From NCBI GenBank assembly GCA_028015205.1, contig CM051511.1, positions 33,968,001-34,032,000 on the forward strand: DNA of 64,000 nucleotides, written 5' to 3'. Below, piece by piece: positions 36,045-48,633 of this stretch (position 1 is its first letter; every line of letters begins with the position of its first letter). The notes under the pieces were generated by a model, which saw only the letters and a program-made list of their open reading frames with translations, made no database searches and was not told the DNA's origin. The position numbers and the translations under genes were made by a program. This DNA is from Mytilisepta virgata (lineage: Eukaryota; Mollusca; Bivalvia; Mytilida; Mytilidae).

Positions 36045-36610
36045 AGTTGCGACAAGTCATAACCTCTCGTCCAAGTTAACTTGCAGAGCAGTTCCGAGAT
36101 TTAGGGCAGTCAGGAAGAAAAATATCTCTGGTCAAGAAAAATTCTGATCAGGAATTAGAACAGCTCTGGTCAGGAATTAGAGCATTGCTGGTCCACGTTT
36201 GCTTTTTACAACAGCTCTGGTTAAGAATCAGAGCAGTTCTGGTCCACGACTGCTTTTTAGAACAGCTCTGGTCAAGAATTAGGCTTTATTTCAATGTGGT
36301 ATTTTTATTTATAGTGTTACAAAAAGACTTTACTGAAACTTTAAGTTGGGATTTCTTATTTATTCTAAATCATGAATGTTACTAGAACTTTTCTAGACCA
36401 TGACAGGTTAGAGCTGTTCTAAACCACGACAGGTTAGAGCTGTTCTAGACCATGACAGGTTAGAGCTGTTCCTGACCGTGACAGCTTAGAGCAGTCAGAA
36501 TCGGTCAGGATTCAGTTCTAGAGCAGTCTGAATCGGTCAGGATTCTATTATAGAGCAGTTCTAAAGCAGTCAGACCAACTACTCCAAGTTAAGTTGGTGA
36601 GTTATGTCTG
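36045..36610. repeat. Foldback element whose arms are short tandem repeats
   Basis: The left arm repeats AGCAGTTCTGGTCARGAATT-like units. The right arm repeats GACAGGTTAGAGCTGTTCTA-like units that pair with them. Outer ends match as inverted repeats (CATAACCTCTCGTCCAAGTT against AACTTAAC...GAGTTATG). The centre (about 36275-36390) is unique AT-rich DNA. Confidence 0.6.
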
Positions 36611-36954
36611 CACCTAACTGTAATCAATTTTGTGTAGTCTATAGTCCTGTGAATATTGTGTTCTTGACGTTTATCCCACATCCTAACAATTTCATTTCTG
36701 TTATGAAATAATTCCAAATTCTGAAAGTCAAAAAGATAATAAAATGCAATTTGTTTATTTACACCATATACCACCAACAACTATAAGAGCCTTAGCTATA
36801 TTTACAGTTAGAACGAGTATAATCTAAATTGACTATGCTATCAAAAGTATGCACTTTACATTTCTAGCTAAAGGTCATCTTTTTGGTCATCCACAATGTA
36901 TTGGCTTTTATAATATAAATCAGGAGGAGGTTTGGGTAAAATCTATTTTAGCCA

Positions 36955-37270
36955 TCTTCCCACGGCCAAGTGTCTGTACCAAGTCAGTTTATCTTTACGC
37001 TCAGTTGTTTTAATTTGTGTTTGCGTTTTGAGTTTTTTTATATTAATTTGTTGTCCAAAGGTCTGTCGATTGGATGATATTACGGTAAATTCAGAAATTA
37101 TTACGTGCAATTATTATTGCGATTTTGTCATTTTTGCGAAAAATCCCGCTTCATTCATATAAAAAATTCCAAAATGTGAGTTTAAATTATTGCGATTACA
37201 ACCAAACAATAATTTCCGAATTTACAGTAATCGATTGGTATTTAATGTTCGATCTTAACTGTTATCTATT
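36955..37270 (+). repeat. Copy of the ~260-bp repeat split by a MITE
   Basis: GTGTCTGTACCAAGTCAG and GGTCTGTCGATTGG lie before the insertion and CGATTGGTATTTAATGTTCG and ACTGTTATCTATTTTTTG after it. The inserted element is at 37080-37229. Confidence 0.6.
37080..37229. mobile_element. MITE with TTACKGTAAATTCRGAAATTATT ends
   Basis: Inverted termini TTACGGTAAATTCAGAAATT (left) and AATTTCCGAATTTACAGTAA (right). About 150 bp, noncoding, nested in the older dispersed repeat. Confidence 0.6.
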
Positions 37271-37384
37271 TTTTGTATATACATGTAGAAGTGAACGAAT
37301 TTGTATCTACATGTACAAGTGAACGAATATGTATATACATGTATAAGTGAACGAATGTGTATATACATGTATAAGTGAATGAAT
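37262..37384 (+). repeat. ~27-bp tandem repeat, four units
   Basis: Units of the form GTATATACATGTATAAGTGA + ACGAATKT repeat four times with few changes. Confidence 0.7.
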
Positions 37385-37534
37385 TGTTTTGGTATCGACT
37401 TTGATTCAGACTTATTTCTACCAATACTATCACAAGTTATGCTATTTTATCCACATCATTACGCATATGGCCATCTTTAGAGTTCATGTTATTATATTAT
37501 TTCAAACCTTATATATTGTTTTTCAGTTCGATAT

Positions 37535-38310
37535 TAATTTCATCCTGTGAGCTGCCAAAACGACCAAAAAGGGTAAAGCCAAAACCATCTAAGGACAGGG
37601 CTATGTTCCTAAAGTTTTAAATCTTTGATATTCATCAATTCAACGATCACATTGAAACATTAGCACCTGAGCTGTTGATATCCTTGGATGGGTACTTCGG
37701 ATCCATAAGCAGATATTATATCGATTCTGTATTACAAAATCCATGATACCGACTTTGATGCACAGGATGGCACATGCTTTCCTTTTTAGTTTAGCATATA
37801 AAGTGGTAATGTCAAACCAACCGCTGGCATTTTGTCCTTCTTAGGTCAATTTGTTTATTGACGCAATAAACAACACAGCTTCGGTTTTCGTGCTCTATTT
37901 CATTCAACAAGTATGCTAGACAGGTCAAAATCAAGAAGGTACAAAATATTAAATTGAGTTTTACGAAATTATGAAATGACCTTAGTGTATTAGGTTACAC
38001 ATGACAAACGAGATGATTTTTCCCTATAAATGTTGTTGTCTAGACTGGGACTATTATACTTAGTATAATACTTAGTATAATAGTCCCAGTGTCTAGATGG
38101 AACCATAACCAAATATGCTGGCCAAAATGTCAAAACGGTAGATAGAAACGAAGTGAGGGAAATTGTTTCTAATGGAAGTATTCCAAAGTTTCAAACAATT
38201 TTACAAGTATGTTAAAGCTCAATGTTATTCCATTATCGAAATACTAGCATCATAGCTGTGGATATCTTTTTAGAGATCTTGGGTACATCAGTGAAGGCAT
38301 CCATTAAAAT
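37535..38310 (+). repeat. Fragments of dispersed repeat B
   Basis: ACGACCAAAAAGGGTAAAGC, GATACCGACTTTGATGCACA, then ATCGAAATACTAGCATCATA and AGCTGTGGATATC. The pieces are related to 24057-24362 and are rearranged and interrupted. Confidence 0.5.
38038..38097. repeat. Near-perfect 57-nt palindrome
   Basis: GTCTAGACTGGGACTATTAT and ACTTAGTATAATACTTAGTA then TAATAGTCCCAGTGTCTAGA. The two arms (CTGGGACTATTATACT and its reverse complement) pair over the whole length. Confidence 0.75.
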
Positions 38311-38329
38311 GTGACAATGATTATTCTAT

Positions 38330-41300
38330 GATTACAATTTCGTGTGCATGGCTCTCAGCAGTAACCAAGGCAGGAAAACTGGAAACCGAAATCTTATTGA
38401 GCTTCTATAGTTGCCACGTAAAAAAAACAGAACCGAGAGGAATTGAAGATAGATGTGTTCGGAAGGGGGATACCTCTTGGTTTGAAATCGACAAAACACT
38501 GAGATGATCAAAACTCCCATTGTAGACATGAAATTCTCTTAATTCCTGTCTCGGGCAGAGTGCACTGTGATTGTGTTGTTTCCTCGCGAATTGGTAATTC
38601 ATGTTCTGATGAAATGTACCGGTAGTATAAATCTGAAACATATTTCACAGAAAACAACTTTTGAAACGAATTCCAAGAGATCCATTGTCACTTTTTCGTT
38701 ACATTTTCCTTTTATTTTTCACACTGATAATTTCCTTTCTCAAGCAGTTGGCGTGAGAGAGAAAATTATCGCCAGTGACTATATAAGGACTAGTGTGAGC
38801 TGTTCACGGTATTGACATCAGCGTAGGAATCTAAAACCGAATCTATAATCAAAATAGTCCCAGCATTAAAACACTGACTTGTAATATATTAACATAAATA
38901 CAGATATGATTTTTAATGATTTACTATAAATGGAACCATACAAAATAGCGATAAAACTGATTATCTATTATGTCCACTTGAGGGCGCTTCTTGACGAGAT
39001 AAGAATGAGAACTCTCTCGAAATAATTCATTCCAGTAATAAATAAAATAGTCTCCTGTCTATTAACCCCACATCCGACTTTTTATTTAAATTTTACTTTT
39101 CACATAAGGTAGAAATTTGCAATACAGAGGTTATAAAGATGATAAAAATAAATTATATAACAATATTGTTCTGTTATGAATGAAAACTTTTTATTATGTC
39201 CCCAAATGAAGTGGTGAACATATTGGTTTTACTCCGTTTCTTATTATTATTATTTTCTATTGCATTTACATGTACAAAAACCACGACAAACACTATACAT
39301 AATGCAATAAAAATATACGTGTACTAGCATATAAACCAAAACAAACGATCAATATCCAGTCATAAAGATATTTGATAAAAAGTATAAATATATATACACA
39401 AGTCATGCAAGTACAATACATACATATAATTATAAGCACCATTCTCTATTCTATATATAATTATATATACAGATAATTTAGTTAAATAAAAAAAAACATG
39501 CCCTACTTGTAATGGGAGAAGCAAATGAAAGGTATCCAGAAAAAGGGTCTTACGTTTATTGAAATATGGTCAGATTAAATTTTAAAAAAATCAAAAATTG
39601 AACATATACCTGCAATTCTAAAACACAATCGTACGCGCAAAAATCATAAAACGTAACCTATCCAGATATCCTTCATTTATAATCCATATTATATAATATC
39701 CTAAAACGTCTAGTCCTAAATTATTTAATGCTATCATTTGCAATTCGCGCCATATCATATACCCATATATTACTAATTCACTCAGGCTGGCGAATCGAAG
39801 CAAACATGCAAAAAATGTTCTAATTTTATTTCAAAGTAATAGATTTCAGTAGCGTACCTTGCTTCTTTATAAAGCTGAGGCGAATTTCTTCTTTAAAAAG
39901 GAAATGGATACAGATTTTAGAACTAATGGAGAGTGATATTTATGGTTACATATGATCCCGAGATTGGTATAAATCTTAAGACATTCATGTTCCGTTCACT
40001 ATTATTGCACTTTATAAATGATTTGATTGTAATTATGTAATTTGTAGGAAAGCACAACCAATCCTAAAATGTAATTTCATGAAGATCTTTTATAAAAAAA
40101 AAATCCTCCGGGAGGGGGTTTAAGTAGCGGAAGACAAGAACATGAACTTTTTGCTCAGCTCTTCTCATGTTCTTTATCATACACCTGGATATCTTGATTC
40201 ATTTGTTCTAGGAATTTCAATGGGTGATCAAATTGTAGTCTAAATAATCGTAGAGAAAATAGCAGTAGTTAAATGTATATGTAACTTTTTAGTGTTTATA
40301 TATTTGACATTTTTAAAAATTTTCAAAATCTTTTAACTGGGGCAACTACCTCAAAGGAAGATACGTCATGCAAAATCATGACACAATTTATTTGGTTTGA
40401 CTTCTTTAACGATTTTTCTTCTATTTTTAATTTTTGAACCAAAAGTTGCTTGTCTGTGACATTTGTAAATAGTAAGGTAAATTAATATAACAGTATTAAT
40501 GACGTGCAGACATACCTCTGAAAACTTTTTTTTACTTACGATACAAACCATCTGTTGAAAAATTATTGGGTCGCAGACGGACTATAAATTATTTTCTAAG
40601 GCAACTGATACTAGACTACTATCACTGGACACATTTTCATCTTTTATACAGGACTGAAGCATATTATATGCAAGATATGATAAAAGAGTCGCTTTCTGTG
40701 TTGAAAGTCCAGGCCCTCTACTATGAAAAAAAATATTTTCCTTAGTGGATGTTGTGTACATGTTGCACATACTACAACATCAGAGAAATATAACGTAGGA
40801 TCATACAGTGAATCTCCTGACAACCCGAAAAGCGTGTTTGAACAAGGCATGCAAATAAACTGTAAACTATAAATGTTCAGTGTTTGAGTGTCCCTGTTCG
40901 GGGTAAGAAATGTTCTACAACACACTCATGTTCAATTAATATAGTAAACATGTGAGGTAATCATTATAAAAAAAGATGAAACAGTTGAATGAACACAAAA
41001 ACCTATAGAGTAATGTATGTATTAGATTTTAGTATTAAATATAGTTATAATGAATATATCTGAAAAAGCACATGTCATTTCTCCAACTTTCTTATATATA
41101 TTATTATTATAATATTGTATAATTCAAAAGCTGTCTTTTGTCAAAATAGATCACATGGTCAACCTGTAAAAAGCTTGTAAAATAGGTGTTTCCATAAATA
41201 AAATTAAAAATGTTGAAAGACTAAGAGTTTCTAAAAATAATTTAGTTGAAAGACCCCCTTATTCCAAAAATAGAATTTAGAAGAACAAATTTATAAAGCG

Positions 41301-41560
41301 ATATTTTGATTGGCTGTTGGATTAGTCTAAGGACCAATCAGAATCGATCTTTCATTCTTACTTCGGAAGTTCATTATTAAATTAAATATGTGATATCTAC
41401 ATGTTGTTTTGTTAATATTAAATTGTTAAAGTGTATCATTTTCAATTCAATATCAACATAATGAAAAGGATATAGGGAAAATGTCAGAGATTCAAAGCAC
41501 AGGTAAGTTCGTTGGTTATTGAAATAGAACATGATTGATATTTTGTGAATTTGAATATTA
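38330..41560. other. No gene supported; one weak candidate exon
   Basis: On the minus strand, an acceptor (TTTTTTTTCATAG) at about 40720 is followed by an open stretch to a stop at 40582-40584. It reads like a helical C-terminus, but no partner exon was found. A piece near 39197 (TTATGTCCCCAAATGAAGTG) is a common bivalve repeat start. The rest is AT-rich and featureless. Confidence 0.35.
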
Positions 41561-41568
41561 TAATAAAA

Positions 41569-41712
41569 CAATTATAGCCTTTAAAATGTCGGTCGATACA
41601 TGTTTTATCGACCTGATGAAATTATATCGACCTCGGACTTTGTACTCAGTCAATATAATTTCATCAGGTCGATAAAACATGTATCGACCTCCTGTAAAGG
41701 CTATAATTGTAT
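41569..41712. repeat. Long near-perfect foldback (GGTCGATACATGTTTTATCGACC arms)
   Basis: GTCGGTCGATACATGTTTTA / TCGACCTGATGAAATTATAT is exactly mirrored by ATATAATTTCATCAGGTCGA / TAAAACATGTATCGACC. Outer arms ACAATTATAGCCTTTA and TAAAGGCTATAATTGT also pair. The core is CGACCTCGGACTTTGTACTC. Confidence 0.8.
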
Positions 41713-41779
41713 AATATTACATGTTTAGTCTGAACTCCTGGTTTAATTTTTTGCCACTCAATTTTTTGTATTAATATTA

Positions 41780-41900
41780 TATACGTATGACTGGGTATGA
41801 GGGGAATAGTAAGTTTATTGTCCCTTGGGTACGACTATTCCCAAAAGGCGTATCAGAGGGCAATAGTTGGTATCAATTGGACTATAAACTGATTTTTCCC
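41780..41900. repeat. Weaker foldback-like repeat next to 41569-41712
   Basis: GGGAATAGTAAGTTTATTGT and CCCTTGGGTACGACTATTCCC share inverted GGGAATAGT pieces, with a CCCTTGGG core. The boundaries are uncertain. Confidence 0.4.
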
Positions 41901-42309
41901 GGAATGTGCAGTCAGTAAGTGTTTTATTATTCCATTACTATTGACCGGTCAAAACTACTGTAAACTATTGATTGGTCATTGTACTGGAAACTATTGACCA
42001 GTCAATAGTAATGGAAATTACTGACCAGTCAATAGTTTCAGATTTAGAAATAGACGAAATAGTAATATTATTGTGTTAATTATTACACAGAAAAAAAATA
42101 ATGAGGTATAATAATGTTTATTAATAAAATTTTATGTAAATGTGCAATGTGGTTTTTAATTATGAAATGTGCTAACGCAGTACTGTCAAGAGAAAAAAAA
42201 GTTAACCTGATAACTCTTCACCATTTTGCAGCATGACAGATTTGTAAAAGGTATCCGGACAATATTTGACCACGTAAGTATTTTCAATACTCCGTAAGTA
42301 TCGGCAATC

Positions 42310-43130
42310 TTTGTACACGTCAACTCGTACCTTTTCCAACTCGTACCTCATCTTGTAATATAATTGTTGCAAACACAACTGTACACTTCTTAGTTACTTG
42401 GAAGGTTTTGAAAAAGTTGTATGAGAAGCGCAATCAATTTCATTACACAGAGAAAACGTATGGTGACATAATTACACTATAAATATTTTTTGATTGGAAC
42501 TGATTTAAAAGTACTTCAAAAGGGTTTTACTGTTTTGAAGTAAATTAATTAAAACATCAATAAAAATGTGCATACAATCAATTTATATTGTTAACTAAAA
42601 CAACACGTTAATACTGAAGGCAGTATCAAGAACAAGATTTACACTTGTAATTATTTACCAGTAAGCAACAACTTTCTCCGGAAGGAACTAATTGAGCTAT
42701 AAATACTCTTCTGAAAACCAAGCCAAGTCCGAGTACGAGAAAGGTTAGCTTACTGCAAGCTACTCCTCACTTGCGGACAGCTAAACGGACCTACGCCAGA
42801 CAACTGAATTTGTGAACTGTATCATGACATTATAAACACGTTGTGCTTTGTGCTGAATGTTTGTAGCTTTCGGCTTTGTTATCATTATTTTTAATTATAT
42901 AATTTTATATAGTGATGAATAAAATTTAAATAGAATTAGACTTTGTTCTTGGTAGAGGTATAGTGTAATTGAAGTAAAGGTACGAGTTGGTAAATATTTG
43001 GGTACGGGTTGGTTACATTATGTACTATGCTAGGAAGAATAGTGAAGGTACGAGTTGGTAAATATAAGGGTACGAGTTGGTAAAACATAGGGTACGAGTT
43101 GGTTGAGTACAAATGGAAAAAGTTCGAGTT
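42310..43130. repeat. Scattered GGTACGAGTTGGT motifs in both orientations
   Basis: GGTACGAGTTGGTAAATAT-like motifs occur about five times at 42978-43105 (+). The reverse complement CAACTCGTACC occurs at about 42320-42352. They lie just past the 3' end of the pseudo-caspase gene (minus strand, stop at 43279). Confidence 0.6.
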
Positions 43131-43278
43131 GACATGGAACCGGATCAACGAAGTGCGTTTCAATTTGATAAAGATATATCTAAATAATCCGTTAAAAAAA
43201 AGATTTGGTTACAATTATTTTTGGTAAAAAAAATATAATTTAGGGTCATGATGGTTCGGGTATCTTCACATTCGTAAC

Positions 43279-46200
43279 TTAATTACACAAGGAGAAGTAA
43301 AACTCTTTGTTTACACAGTGTTCTATCATTACTACTTCTGCCACTCTCCGTCTAATTACTTGTTGCTTTTCGGCTTGGGCAGATGTAGTCGATGAAGGCA
43401 CAGCTGTATTTGACAAGTATCTGCTTACCTGTAATTTCAATGAAAAAATATTTTTTAAAAATTGTAAAAATTATGTGTTTTTTTCACACAGAAGAACTTT
43501 CAATACAAGTTAATTCAAGATTCCTCCAACTCCAAAAGGCTTGATTTAGAATTTCCTGCGACCGTCAGAGCTAGCGCTTTCCATATATAAACCTGGGAAA
43601 TTTTCCAATTATGTTGCGTATCAGTGTTTTGCCACAATGACCTTATATTTTTACTGCAATAATCATTTTTTCTTCAAAACAGTTTATAGTTTTGAGTAAT
43701 GTCTCATTATAGGTTAGAATTTAATTACTATATTCTTGTTTTAAAATAAATACTTTGGTTTTTGGTCTTCCAAATGTTTCGGTTTTAAGGTGGTACCCAA
43801 CACTTTCACTAAAATTAATTTGGCTCGTTTAATTTTCATAAAATTTTGACAAAGTATTTACTTTGACCCATTGACAAAAATTTTAAAATTTCAAAACATT
43901 TGAACCAACCAATTCATCAGAAAAATTACACTGATTGTATAGCAGTTTGACAAACACTAATATTGATCATTGAAAAGCTTAATATTCCATTAACAACACA
44001 ACGTTATTGAAACGTTTAGCTGATTTTACAGAGTTATCTCCCTGTAGTGTTAGGTACAACCTTAATGCTGCTGATGAGAGGTAACTCCTTGAAATGCGTC
44101 GTATACAGCATAGTATAAATTTACTATATCTAATATTAGTATCTTTGGATTGTTATTTTGAAGGACACCTCTATATAGGAAATCACTGTCTATAAAGGGC
44201 ACAGTGAAAAAGTCATATTAATGTAAATTAACCTCTGTATAAAGGGCACTTTTTTCTTGACCCTTAGCTGCTCTTTATAGACAGGTTTGACTATACTGCT
44301 TGGCAAGAAATACCAAAGGGATATTCGAAAGAGGGGAAAATAAAAAAAACTGACAAACTCTGGAGAACAACGAAGACAAGACCAAAACAATACATGCACT
44401 AAAATTAAAAACTAAAAACATATGAACAACATGGACCCCATCAAAAATGACGAATTTATATGGTCACTTTTCATTTTCCCTCGTCTAAAATGGCAACTTC
44501 AAGTTGACGAAAAATGACTTTCAAAATCTGTGTGGGTATAACCTGGTATTCAGTGTCTTAATTTCAAATATCTCCTTTTATATAACAGTAGAAGAGGGTT
44601 CTGAGTGTTCTTTTTGGTAGTGTTCCAAAACGAGACAAAATTCTTGGCTATTGATCGAAATCGGGTAAAAAAATTAAACCAGAATTTCGTTTTTAAACAC
44701 AATTAAATAAACCTGTACAATGACATATCAATCATTCGATAGATCCTCAGAAGAAAAAAAAACATAGAATTAACAGAGGTCGGGTGACACGCTTTTGGGA
44801 ATAAGGAAAAAAAGTGATTTTTTGGGTTGGGAAAATTTAGTAAAAAAAATTAAGGAATTGGGAAAACTGAGCAAACAAATTAGAGAATTGGAAAAAAAAG
44901 GCAAAAATTCTACGGAATTGGGAAAAATGGCAAAGTTTTTTAGAAAATTGGGAAGATCGTTTTTAAATAAACCTGTACAATGAGATATCAATCAATCGAT
45001 AGATCCTCAGAAGAAGAAAAAAAAAACAACCATAGAATTAACAGAGGTGGGGTGACACGCTTTTGGGAATTAGAAAAAAGAGTGATTTTTTGGGTTGGGA
45101 AAATTTAGCAAAAAAATTAAAGGAATTGGGAAAACTGTGCAAACAAATTAGAGAATTGGAAAAAAGGGCAAAAATTCTAAGGAATTAGGAAAAATTGCAA
45201 AGTTTTTTAGAGAATTGGGAAGATCGTTTTTAAATAAACCTGTACAATGAGATATCAATCAATCGATAGATCCTCAGAAGAAGCAAAAAAAACAACCATA
45301 GAATTAACAGAGGTGGGGTGACACGCTTTTGGGAATTATGGAAAAGAGTGATTTTTTGGGGTTGGGAAAATTTAGTAAAAAAATTTAAAGAATTGGGAAA
45401 ACTGAGCAAACAAATTAGAGAATTGGGAAAAAGGGCAAAAAATGTAAGACATTGGGAAAATGGCAAAGTTTTTTTTTAGAGAATTGGGAAGATCATACCC
45501 TCGTGTTATCCCCCACAGCAGAAATCAGAGTAGTGCGACTTGGTGCAGTGGAGGTTAGACCGGTTTCATGGTACGTGTATATCATACCTCTTGCATAAGA
45601 TCAATAAATGACATCCTGCAGGCCTTGTTTCGTATTACTTCTATCAATGCCTGTATGAAATAAGATCCATCGACACGCTCTCCGGCCATCCACGAACCAA
45701 GCTCTAAAATGAGATAAATGATAATTGGCCGAATGGTGACGTACTATATCCTGCATCATTTACACGTTAGGCCAAGTCCATTATACATTTACAATTAAGG
45801 TATCCGGACCATAAATGACCACGTGATTACTAAAAGATTCCCGTATGTTCCATACAACCCAATTGAAATGACCTCGATAATTATCGGCAAACTTCGGAAA
45901 TGCCAATATAACTAACTTATTTTTACAGACTCTGCATATAAGCAAAACAGTGTGTTTCAGCTAGAGAAAAATATATATACAAAATTCCATCTTTTAAGTG
46001 TTTGGTACAGCAATTCACGGTCAAAAACAGATAGAATTTTCGATCATGATCTATTAGGGTCCGGATACCTTAACATGATTAAGTGGTAAAATAAATGTTC
46101 TGAATTGTTACAGGTCGTATTTTTGTGACCAGGAACGCAACTTTAGTGGCATATATATTTGTTTCAATGGAAATATAACCTATCTTTTCCTTATCCAGTA

Positions 46201-48600
46201 AATTATAAATAGCTTAAAAAAATACAGTGATACAAACCTGTCCTTGGATATGCCGAAACAACAAACAGATCATCATGATTTTGTTCGTTTTTAAATGTTA
46301 GGGGTGTCTTTTCGGCCTCTAATTCATCAACAGACGCTTCCATTTCTTAAAATAAAGCAAAAACATATTTTCATTACTATTTCACAAGATATCCTATAAA
46401 GTTGTGGATCCCAAATCGCCCAGGGTACGCAAATGGCACATATATCTTTATTTTTAAACGTCATAGGAAACATTTGAATAAATTTGTTGGGAAGTACTAA
46501 AAACTTATATTCTTTTATACGTATCAATATTTTAATGCCTATATGTTGAAGGAACTGAATAACTCCAGTCTACCTGGGTGATTTGGATACCTTTTCTATT
46601 TGTGTGGTTGTTGGTTTATTGAATGCATTAAATTGCAAATAATCAGAGAGATTTCAGGGTCCAAACTAATGTCTGAAAAACACATAGCAGTCTACTTGAT
46701 ATGTAATAATAATCAAAAGTATTGTCGCTACTGTTTTTCTCTCGTACTCGAAAACCCCAATTCAAGCTTGGCAATTTGGATACCTCGAAGATACCGAATT
46801 TAAAGTCTATAAAGCGTTTTTTTTTTTCAGATGAGATCGTTACCAAACCTCTGCATGTACACCCGAAGATATCAAAATGATTTGTCAATTGCAGGTCGTT
46901 CAAACTCCTATGACAGAGGAACTAATTTTCTTTCTTTCTGCATTACCCCTCGCAATATCCCTCGGTAACAACATAATCTGCAATTATGTAAAAGAAAAAA
47001 AGTACCACTAAAATTGTACGACTGTATAATAAATATTTTTGGTTTTCCCTTTAAAACTGTTGACTGCAGGAAGATATCACAAATTTCCTTTGTTGGTATC
47101 ACTGCTCCACTCTTGTCATAAACTTTCGCTGGCTCATAATCGTTTCCTCCTGTGAGAATTGCCACAACCAAATTCTTGTATGACGTGTCTTTTTCTATTT
47201 CTGCCACCTTAGTCCGAAAGAAATCCATTATCTCCTGTAATTGCAATATAAAAAGTGAAATAAAATAAATAAGATTTCAGATATATAAAACTGAGTACCA
47301 CGTGCATCTCGGGATTGATCTTCATCATGTGTGCTCATGACCAAAATTTTCCGAAGGAAAAGGTGATAACCAAAACCTTGTGAACCTGAGAATCAAATTA
47401 GCATAATAGAGTAGCCAAAATCTTAATAAGGTAATCTTTGTTTTATGGAGTTTAAACTGTTAGCCTTTAAAAAAAAAGTACTAACTTTATTACCTGAAAA
47501 TTACAACAAATATACACTGTACCTAAAAATTCATCAATGGTTAATGAAGGGATTGAAAAAAAATAACTTTAACCTTTACCTCAATACTTTTTGACCCTTT
47601 AATTGTGTCGTTTGCGCCGATATTTTCGTACCCTAAACACTTCACGAAAAATTGTTCTACACTTGTGACATCAAAATCAAGTCTTGACGTATATGGTAAT
47701 GATGAATTTGGATCTTTACTGCAAACTAATAGAAACTTCCCTTTCCCTGTCCTTTGCAAAGGATAAACCTTGAACAAGAATAAGAATTATTATAAGTTAG
47801 TGTACAATCTATATCAAAAAAAAATTACGGGACATTTAACATGTGAGTTTGTCTTAGGCATAATGAATTAAATATCTATGAAATGAATATGAGGATAATG
47901 GCACATTTATTGCTCCCTAGTCATTATCTTTCGCCCAAGGCTTCGTCTTATAAAATAGCTTGTGTCTTAGGAGGCAACTTGCAATTGCTCTCATAGCCAT
48001 TTGTCAGGTATATAATATACATGTACTTTGTTCCTACTGTATCGCTGGTTCCATTGTATCGCGCTTCCAACGTTATTTCAACGTCATTTTGACGCTTTCT
48101 TGAAAAAGTAAGTACCGTTATACAGTGAGACCTCAGTATACATCTATGTATGAAGAAAGTAACTGTATAAAATGTACGATTTGATGTTCCACATAATAAT
48201 TTGGCTTGTTTCAGAATACCAGCAGATATAACAGAGATGAAGTTGAGTATCAGACCTACGTGTAATACATAAAATCATACCACAGATATGATGACAATTC
48301 TGCTTGTATTAATCCGATATTCCTCCGACGTCATACGACATACCGGGGGAGGGGGAGGGGTTAACTTGGCCTATGTCTGAGTACAGACGTGATAACTAGA
48401 ACTTTATAAAGATTTTGTGTCAAACAATCAGATTTATCTTTGAGTTCCGTCGGAAGGATGTTAGCGATCGAATCTATCATGTAATGACTATTTTACCTTT
48501 CTATCTTTCTCCAGTTTATCATATAACTTGGCATCGTCAGGTTTAACCATGTATTTCTTGTTTATACCACATAATCCTTTTCCTAGATCAGGCCAATCTG

Positions 48601-48633
<33 letters not shown>

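Noticed and set aside
40582..40925. Two overlapping minus-strand ORFs, one preceded by a good acceptor
   Set aside because: Looks like a possible C-terminal exon but two frames are open and no upstream exon could be linked.
44795..45466. Lys/Glu-rich coiled-coil-like ORF on the plus strand and matching minus-strand ORFs
   Set aside because: Created by the GAATTGGGAAAA sub-repeat of a three-unit tandem array; the frame breaks between units.
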